Shown here: positions 38,234-43,253 of the stretch, piece after piece | Position numbering within the stretch: position 1 is the first letter of the stretch | How the letters are laid out: each line of letters begins with the position of its first letter | Assembly (NCBI GenBank): GCA_013297925.1 | Contig: JAAFJC010000026.1 | Location: 1-43,253 of the forward strand | Source: Comamonadaceae bacterium | GTDB taxonomy: Bacteria > Pseudomonadota > Gammaproteobacteria > Burkholderiales > Burkholderiaceae_C | Direction: 5' to 3' | Length of the DNA stretch: 43,253 bases | Notes under the pieces: model-generated | The model's input: only the letters and a program-made list of their open reading frames with translations | Database searches by the model: none | Told to the model about the DNA's origin: nothing | Position numbers and translations under genes: made by a program

Positions 38234-38452
38234 GTTGGTTGGCAGAGAGAGTTCCAATCTCGGCATGCAAATATTGTTGAGAGTAGCTACCGTGGGCGAA
38301 CAAATATTTTCAAGTTTGCTAGCAGGCCTCGGCTGTGATTGGGTTGTTTCTCGCAGCGAGGTAAGAGGAGGAGACGGCGAAGCCGGCGGGGGACACGAGC
38401 GGAGGGGAACATCCCAAGCGCAGCCGATGCCGGCCGCCAGACATCGCAAAAG
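38234..38452. other. Non-coding stretch between the palindrome and DUF72
   Basis: Together with the palindrome this forms a 395-bp gap without a gene. In this 219-bp part I see no convincing frame, repeat, RNA gene or terminator. It is purine-rich around 38360-38410. Confidence 0.5.
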
Positions 38453-39499
38453 CTATATCTTTTCTAAAACAGCCTGTGCAAGCTTGGCTACAGACAGAGG
38501 TGCTGATCCTTCGGCCTTGTTGTTAATCGTGACGAATGCCGTCTGACCGCCTTTCACCGTCCCTGCAATCACACGTGCGAGTTGCTCACGCGTGGCTGGA
38601 TCTTCATCGATCAATTTATCAAACGGTTCATAGCTCGCTTTGGCGGCTTCGTAGCCGTAGCGGCCATGCTTGCTATGCAGATTCCAGCGGCACACGAGCG
38701 GGCCGGGCCAGAGCTTGCGTAGGATGGGGAGTTGATCTTCGATGGGCGGCAGCTTGGCATGCAGACCGAGGCAGTAGGTGGCTCCTGTGTCTTTCAGTAG
38801 GGCGATCAACTCATCGCGTAGAAGTGTTGTGATGAACTCAGGGTTGCGCAGTTCAATGGCCATCACCGCATCTGGTACTACATTTTTCATAGCACTCTGC
38901 GCAGATAATATGCCGGCGAGTGGGCCAAAAAGCTTTGAAATCTCATTATGAGAGAGCATATGCGCAGGTAGTGGGCTCATTTGCAACACAAGTGCACCGA
39001 GCTTGTTGCCCAAGCCTTCGAGCAATGGCTTCAAACAAATGTCTTGAAACAGTGTCACATCCAGAAAATGTGTATTTGCTTGTAAACCGCGCCCGGCATC
39101 TTCACCTCCTGAGCTGCGAATCAGCGCATCGCTGATCACGCTTGGCACTTTCACCACGAAGCGGAAATCATCGCTCACCTGCGCCGCGAGCTGCGCATAC
39201 TGCTCAACCGTCATAGGGCGGTAAAACGCGCGATCTAGGCTCACGGTTCGCAGCAGGGGATGCTGGCCATAAGCGCGCAAGCCTTCCTTTGATAACTTGG
39301 CTTCTGCATAGGGCTGATCCCACACCAAATCCGCCCAGCCAGGAAAATGCCACGATGACGTGCCTAGGCGCAGAGCTGGCGGCAGCTGCTTTGCTAAGCT
39401 TTGAATGTCTTCAGACACTTGCGCAGGCAGCACGCTAGATGCTGGCGCTTTCTTCTTGGGCGAAGGCTCGGGCACGTCGTCGAACAAAGCGAGCGTCAT
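38453..39499 (-). CDS. DUF72 domain protein
   Basis: A 348-residue soluble protein of the DUF72 family, which has a TIM-barrel-like fold and no established activity. LRLGTSSWHFPGW is the family N-terminal signature; FVVKVPSVISD, LGALVLQMSPLP, VMAIELRNPEF and the late PLVCRWNLHSKHGRYGYE also fit. Residues about 184-205 (SHNEISKLFGPLAGILSAQS) are read from dispersed repeat copy C, placed between LVLQMSPLP and AIELRNPEF, where family members vary. The start overlaps the LysR gene stop by 4 nt, so the two form an operon. Confidence 0.88.
   Translation of the reverse strand: MTLALFDDVPEPSPKKKAPASSVLPAQVSEDIQSLAKQLPPALRLGTSSWHFPGWADLVWDQPYAEAKLSKEGLRAYGQHPLLRTVSLDRAFYRPMTVEQYAQLAAQVSDDFRFVVKVPSVISDALIRSSGGEDAGRGLQANTHFLDVTLFQDICLKPLLEGLGNKLGALVLQMSPLPAHMLSHNEISKLFGPLAGILSAQSAMKNVVPDAVMAIELRNPEFITTLLRDELIALLKDTGATYCLGLHAKLPPIEDQLPILRKLWPGPLVCRWNLHSKHGRYGYEAAKASYEPFDKLIDEDPATREQLARVIAGTVKGGQTAFVTINNKAEGSAPLSVAKLAQAVLEKI
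38886..38950 (+). repeat. Dispersed short repeat, copy C (inside DUF72)
   Basis: TTCATAGCACTCTGCGCAGA, then TAATATGCCGGCGAGTGGGC, ending AAATCTCATT. It matches copies A and B in core and spacing. CACTC and GAGTG at its two sides can pair. It lies within the minus-strand DUF72 gene and reads through without stop codons as about 22 residues. Confidence 0.7.
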
Positions 39500-40410
39500 G
39501 GCAGGCTCGGCCTAGATTGCAAATACTGGACGAAAGTACGCGCCGCAGCAGACAGTGGATAGTCTCTTCGCCAAGCCACTTGCCAACGCCTTTGCAGCGG
39601 AAAGCCGCTGACTTTCAGCTCCACCAAGCCGGTATGCGCTGCGCTGCCCGTGAAGGCCATGCGGGAGATCACGCCAATGCCTAGGCCTGAAGCCACCGCA
39701 TGCTTGAGCGCCTCATTGCTGCCCAAGCTCATCGCGATGCGCGGCTCAAAATCTTGGCTCATGAAGTGTTGCAAGGCCACCGTGCGGGTGCCACTGCCAC
39801 TCTCGCGCATCAGCCAGCGCTCACCCTGTAGTTGCACAAGCTGCGTGCGCTTATCCGCCCGGGGATGATTCGGCGCGGCAATCACCACCAGCGGATTGGC
39901 CATGAAAGGCAAAGCATCGAGCGGCAAATGCGCGGGTGGCAGCATCATGACGGCGAGGTCATCGCTGTGCTTTTCTAGGCGCTCGACCACGCGGTCTCGG
40001 TTTTCCACAGCGAGATCAATCTCCACGCCCGGATGCGCTGCAGCGAAGGGCCCGAGCAGATCGGGCACGAAGTATTCAGCGGTGGTTACCGCCGCAATTT
40101 TGAGCCGCCCGCGCACCAAGCCCTGAATATCGGAGAGCGTCGATTCAAAGCGCTGCCAGCAGCCCACCACTTCGCTCACCGTCTCCAGCAGAGCCTGACC
40201 TGCAGCCGTGAGCTGAATGCGCCGCCCCACGGTGTCAAAGAGCGGCGTACCCACAGCGCCTGCCAGCTCTTTCAATTGCACGCTCACGGTGGGTTGCGAC
40301 ACATGCAGCTCCTGCGCCGCCTTCGTCACGGAGAGCAAGCGTCCCGTGGCTTCAAAAGCGCGAAGCTGCTGCGGTGTCGTTCTAAGCAGTCTTTGGAGAT
40401 GGCGATTCAT
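39496..40410 (-). CDS. LysR family regulator (CbbR-like)
   Basis: A 304-residue LysR-type regulator. The N-terminal winged helix includes SVTKAAQELHVSQPTVSVQL at about residues 28-47, followed by a linker helix and a two-lobed effector domain starting near LKIAAVTTAEYFVPDLL. The sequence style is that of proteins named CbbR, but no carbon-fixation genes are nearby. It is divergent from icd, so icd is a candidate target. It overlaps the DUF72 gene by 4 nt. Confidence 0.9.
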   Translation of the reverse strand: MNRHLQRLLRTTPQQLRAFEATGRLLSVTKAAQELHVSQPTVSVQLKELAGAVGTPLFDTVGRRIQLTAAGQALLETVSEVVGCWQRFESTLSDIQGLVRGRLKIAAVTTAEYFVPDLLGPFAAAHPGVEIDLAVENRDRVVERLEKHSDDLAVMMLPPAHLPLDALPFMANPLVVIAAPNHPRADKRTQLVQLQGERWLMRESGSGTRTVALQHFMSQDFEPRIAMSLGSNEALKHAVASGLGIGVISRMAFTGSAAHTGLVELKVSGFPLQRRWQVAWRRDYPLSAAARTFVQYLQSRPSLP

Positions 40411-40520
40411 AGCTTTTATTCTATGCTAATCATAAAAACAAAGTATTTTTCTTAATGATTGATTCTCTCTACAGTTCATACATGTCTGCAAATTTAGCCG
40501 CAGGATCACGAAAGACCATC
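40408..40520. promoter_or_regulatory. LysR-icd divergent control region
   Basis: CATAG-CTTTTATT-CTATG at 40408-40425 is a short dyad of the kind LysR proteins bind, and it includes the lysR start codon, which fits autoregulation. The rest, to 40520, is AT-rich near its left end and contains in-frame alternative icd starts at 40455 and 40482. No strong ribosome site was seen for any of them. Confidence 0.4.
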
Positions 40521-42029
40521 ATGAATTTTGAATCTCACAAGCTTCTGACACCAGCCTCCGGCGCGAGTCTGGCGACGCCGATTACCGTGGCCTATGGCGA
40601 TGGCATTGGCCCTGAAATCATGCAAGCCACTCTGCGCATCTTAGAAGCCGCTGGTGCGCGCATCGCACCTGAGACGGTGGACATTGGCGAGAAGGTTTAT
40701 CTTGGTGGCAACAGCGCTGGCATTGAAGACAGCGCCTGGGAAAGCCTGCGCCGCACCAAGGTCTTTTTGAAAGCACCGATCACGACGCCTTCTGGCGGCG
40801 GCTACAAAAGCCTGAACGTGACCGTGCGTAAAACGCTGGGCCTGTACGCCAATGTGCGCCCTTGCGTGAGTTATGCGCCTTTTGTGGATACTCTGCACCC
40901 AAAGATGGATCTGGTGATCGTGCGTGAAAACGAAGAAGATTTGTATGCGGGCATTGAACACCGGCAGACGGACGAAGTGTTTCAATGCCTGAAGCTCATC
41001 ACGCGCCCCGGCTGCGAAAAAATCGTGCGCTACGCTTTTGAATACGCCAAAAACAATGGCCGCAAAAAAGTCACTTGCATGATCAAAGACAACATCATGA
41101 AGATGACCGATGGCCTGTTTTATCAAGTGTTTGAAGAAATTGGAGCGCAGTATCCAGAAATCACGCGTGATCGCTTCATTATCGACATTGGCGCGGCCAA
41201 ACTGGCGACCAAGCCTGAGATGTTCGATGTGATCGTCACGCCGAATTTGTATGGCGACATTATTTCTGACATTGCCGCAGAGATGACGGGCAGCGTCGGC
41301 CTCGCGGGCAGCGCCAACATCGGCGAGCATGTGGCGATGTTTGAAGCGATTCACGGCAGTGCGCCCGATATCGCAGGCAAAGATATGGCCAACCCCAGCG
41401 GCCTGCTGCTGGGCGCGGTGATGATGCTGGTGCACATCGGCCAGCATGCGGTGGCCAGCAAGATTCACAACGCTTGGCTGGCCACGCTGGAGGCTGGCAT
41501 TCAAACGGCTGACTTGGCGCATGGCAAGCAACTCAAAACCGTGGGCACGGCAGCATTCGCGGATGAAGTGATTGCGCGCTTGGGCCAGATGCCAAAGCAG
41601 TTCAAGCCAGTCGCTTATGCAGCGAGCAAGGCAGCTAAGGCAACATCGGCCGCAACGCCGCTCTACACAAGGGCTCAGCCGCTCAAGAAAGCACTGGTCG
41701 GCGTGGATATTTTCTTACACGCTCGCCCGATCAGCCCCGCGTATCTGGCCACGATGCTACAAAGCCCTACTGCGGCACTTGCAGAGGTCAAGCTGCAAAT
41801 GATCACCAATCGCGGCGTCAAGGTTTGGCCGAATGGTTTTGATGAGACGTTTTGCACCGATCACTGGCGCTGCCGTTTCGTGGCCACGAATACCGAGGGC
41901 ACAATCACCCAGCGCGATATTGTGAGCCTGCTGTCTGCGCTCACAGAAGCCGGGCTAGACGTGATCAAGACGGAGAATCTCTGCACCTTTGATGGCGAAC
42001 GTGGGTTTGCTTTGGGCCAAGGCCAGTAA
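40521..42029 (+). CDS. icd: Isocitrate dehydrogenase, long (Rickettsia/Thermus-type) form
   Basis: A 502-residue decarboxylating enzyme of the TCA cycle. It belongs to the long subfamily that carries about 140 extra C-terminal residues (VGVDIFLHARPISP through FDGERGFALGQGQ). Substrate-site pieces are GGGYKSLNVTVRKTLGLYANVRPC, VRENEEDLYAGIEHR and the metal site DIISDIAAEMTGSVG. The coenzyme loop reads H278-GSAP-D283-I284-AGKDMANP, where E. coli NADP-enzyme has Lys-Tyr; Asp-Ile is the NAD-type pair. Databases usually call this subfamily NADP-dependent, so that label is doubtful. Start codon 40521 is uncertain. Confidence 0.92.
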   Translation: MNFESHKLLTPASGASLATPITVAYGDGIGPEIMQATLRILEAAGARIAPETVDIGEKVYLGGNSAGIEDSAWESLRRTKVFLKAPITTPSGGGYKSLNVTVRKTLGLYANVRPCVSYAPFVDTLHPKMDLVIVRENEEDLYAGIEHRQTDEVFQCLKLITRPGCEKIVRYAFEYAKNNGRKKVTCMIKDNIMKMTDGLFYQVFEEIGAQYPEITRDRFIIDIGAAKLATKPEMFDVIVTPNLYGDIISDIAAEMTGSVGLAGSANIGEHVAMFEAIHGSAPDIAGKDMANPSGLLLGAVMMLVHIGQHAVASKIHNAWLATLEAGIQTADLAHGKQLKTVGTAAFADEVIARLGQMPKQFKPVAYAASKAAKATSAATPLYTRAQPLKKALVGVDIFLHARPISPAYLATMLQSPTAALAEVKLQMITNRGVKVWPNGFDETFCTDHWRCRFVATNTEGTITQRDIVSLLSALTEAGLDVIKTENLCTFDGERGFALGQGQ

Positions 42030-42049
42030 AGTCTTTACTCTTTCCCTAG

Positions 42050-42078
42050 AATGCCCGGATGGCAACATCTGGGCATTT
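42050..42078 (+). terminator. Terminator-like hairpin overlapping the next start codon
   Basis: AATGCCCGGAT (42050-42060) pairs with ATCTGGGCATT (42067-42077) over 11 bp with one wobble, around loop GGCAAC, followed by TTCTC. It fits a weak terminator after icd. The proposed ATG of the following gene (42059-42061) sits at the top of the stem. Confidence 0.6.
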
Positions 42079-42826
42079 CTCATTGCGCATCGTCACGTGG
42101 AATATCCACAAGGGTGTGCGCGGCCTGGGGCTGCGCAAGCGGCTGGAGATTCACAGCATGCAAGCGGCGGTGGCAGGGCTCCATGCCGATGTGATTTGCT
42201 TGCAAGAGGTGCGCCGCATCAACCACAAAGAGGCCGCGCATTTCACGCAATGGCCGGCGCTGCCGCAAGCCGATTTTCTTGCACCACCTGGCTATGAAGC
42301 GGTGTATCGCACCAATGCCTTCACCAAGCATGGCGAGCACGGCAATGCCCTGCTCTCCCGCTACCCCGTCACAGCGCATGCGCATGAAGACATGAGCGAT
42401 CATCGCTTTGAGCAGCGCGGCTTGCTGCATGCCACGCTGCATATCCAAGGCAAAAATGTGCATGTGATCGTGGTGCATCTGGGCTTGATTGCATCGAGCC
42501 GGCAGCGGCAATTGGCGCAGCTCTCAAAATACATTGAGCGCGATATCCCGAAGCGTGATCCGCTCATCGTGGCAGGCGATTTCAATTCACCCATTGCCCC
42601 CGTGCGCTGGGCGCAAAGCGCACTCGGGCACGCCAAACCAGAGACGCAGCGCTTATCCCTCAAAGCCCTGCGCGGCCACCCCACCTTCCCCTCGCGCTTG
42701 CCCGTGGTGCAGCTTGATCACGTGTTTGCCCGGCATGCGAAGATCATCTCCTCGCATGTGCCGCCCGCGAAAGACTGGGCACGCATGTCTGATCATCTGC
42801 CACTCATTGTTGAAATTCAAGTTTAG
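42059..42826 (+). CDS. Endonuclease/exonuclease/phosphatase family protein
   Basis: A 255-residue EEP-superfamily hydrolase related to YbhP. Catalytic blocks are IVTWNIHKG (Asn), DVICLQEVRR (metal Glu), VIVVHLGL (His), IVAGDFNSP (Asp/Asn) and the ending ARMSDHLPLIVEI (Asp-His). It is followed after 2 nt by a cardiolipin synthase gene; the ybhP-clsB pairing is also seen in E. coli, which supports a lipid-related role, although the substrate is unknown. The ATG at 42059 is inside a stable hairpin. TTG at 42083, just before the first conserved strand, is an alternative start. Confidence 0.88.
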   Translation: MATSGHFSLRIVTWNIHKGVRGLGLRKRLEIHSMQAAVAGLHADVICLQEVRRINHKEAAHFTQWPALPQADFLAPPGYEAVYRTNAFTKHGEHGNALLSRYPVTAHAHEDMSDHRFEQRGLLHATLHIQGKNVHVIVVHLGLIASSRQRQLAQLSKYIERDIPKRDPLIVAGDFNSPIAPVRWAQSALGHAKPETQRLSLKALRGHPTFPSRLPVVQLDHVFARHAKIISSHVPPAKDWARMSDHLPLIVEIQV

Positions 42827-42828
42827 CC

Positions 42829-43253
42829 ATGCCAGTATTTAAAGACGGTCACAGCTTGAGCCTGCTGCAAGGCAGTGAGGTATTTTTCTCGGCGCTGAAA
42901 AGTGCGATGGAGGCGGCGCGCCATGAAGTGCGGATGGAGACTTATCTGTTTGACTTCACGGCCAGCGGATCTGAAGTGGCTCGCCACTTAGAAAGCGCGG
43001 CTCAGCGCGGTGTGAAGGTGTATTTGCTGGTCGATGGCGCGGGCACGGAGCATATTCCGCAGGAGTGGCAGCAGCGCTTTGATGCAGCAGGGGTGCAATG
43101 GCTGGTGTACAACCCGCTAGGGCGCCTGGGGCTTTTGCTGCCCAGCCGCTGGCGGCGGCTGCACCGCAAGCTTTGCGTGATGGATGGCGGCACGGCGCAG
43201 GCCGTCGGCTTTTGTGGCGGCATCAATGTGTTGGATGATTTTCATGATCCCAA
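42829..43253 (+). CDS. clsB: Cardiolipin synthase / phospholipase D family protein, 5' part
   Basis: The first 141 codons are present; the gene runs off the window. The start is ATG 42829, right after the upstream stop. MPVFKDGHSLSLLQGSEVFF begins the protein, with METYLFDFTASGSEVARHL as the first phospholipase D block and the first HKD motif HRKLCVMD followed by GFCGGIN. No N-terminal membrane helix is seen, which fits ClsB rather than ClsA. It should make cardiolipin by phosphatidyl transfer at the membrane. The second HKD motif lies outside the window. Confidence 0.85.
   Translation, partial: MPVFKDGHSLSLLQGSEVFFSALKSAMEAARHEVRMETYLFDFTASGSEVARHLESAAQRGVKVYLLVDGAGTEHIPQEWQQRFDAAGVQWLVYNPLGRLGLLLPSRWRRLHRKLCVMDGGTAQAVGFCGGINVLDDFHDP

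Overview
The window reads as a stretch of betaproteobacterial chromosome, most likely order Burkholderiales and close to Comamonadaceae. This is inferred from gene order and protein style, not from a marker gene: a cytochrome c4 gene next to ResB/CcsB, msrPQ, an mlaFEDACB cluster running into two ABC genes, ibaG, murA and hisGD, a short-form HisG, and tlpA-accB-accC-prmA. No rRNA, tRNA, CRISPR array or prophage was seen. Most of the sequence is ordinary housekeeping DNA.

Layout. 1-6.9 kb: start of a peroxiredoxin gene and engB (minus), then cytochrome c4, resB, ccsB, msrP and msrQ (plus), an envelope redox block. 6.9-8.6 kb: a small accessory patch with a probable TumE/TumA-type toxin-antitoxin pair and an isoprenylcysteine-methyltransferase-like membrane gene bracketed by short inverted repeats. 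8.6-12.3 kb: aroB, dgt and a convergent M20 peptidase. 12.3-13.2 kb: a REP-associated tyrosine transposase (RAYT) between perfect 30-bp inverted repeats, directly in front of gltBD (13.2-19.5 kb). 19.6-28.8 kb: phospholipid transport genes mlaFEDACB, an ABC-2 exporter, ibaG, murA, hisG and hisD. 28.9-30.7 kb: a DUF47-pit phosphate uptake pair behind a near-consensus Pho box. 30.8-35.3 kb: a conserved protein of unknown function, a VOC protein, a TlpA-like thioredoxin, accB, accC and prmA. 35.3-38.1 kb: kynA-kynU (minus) divergent from an Lrp/AsnC regulator, followed by a structured BIME-like element. 38.4-43.25 kb: a LysR regulator with a DUF72 gene (minus), then icd, an endonuclease/exonuclease/phosphatase-family gene and the start of a cardiolipin synthase gene.

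The signal best worth pursuing is a dispersed short repeat. It has a hairpin-like left end followed by a core close to ATAGCACTCTGCGCA and then TATGCCGGCGA. Clear copies lie after msrQ, directly against the dgt start codon, and inside the DUF72 reading frame. Weaker but alignable copies form the hisD start, lie in frame inside prmA, and sit in front of the 30.77-kb gene. The family therefore appears to have entered coding sequence several times without breaking frames.

Other points of interest are the RAYT element; the cloverleaf-like palindrome at 38.1 kb; a tryptophan-dioxygenase-like KynA with glycine where the family normally has the distal histidine; an isocitrate dehydrogenase with NAD-type coenzyme-loop residues; and two terminator-like hairpins merged with the start of the next gene (mlaF and the 42.06-kb gene). 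I did not find a clearly new multi-gene system.
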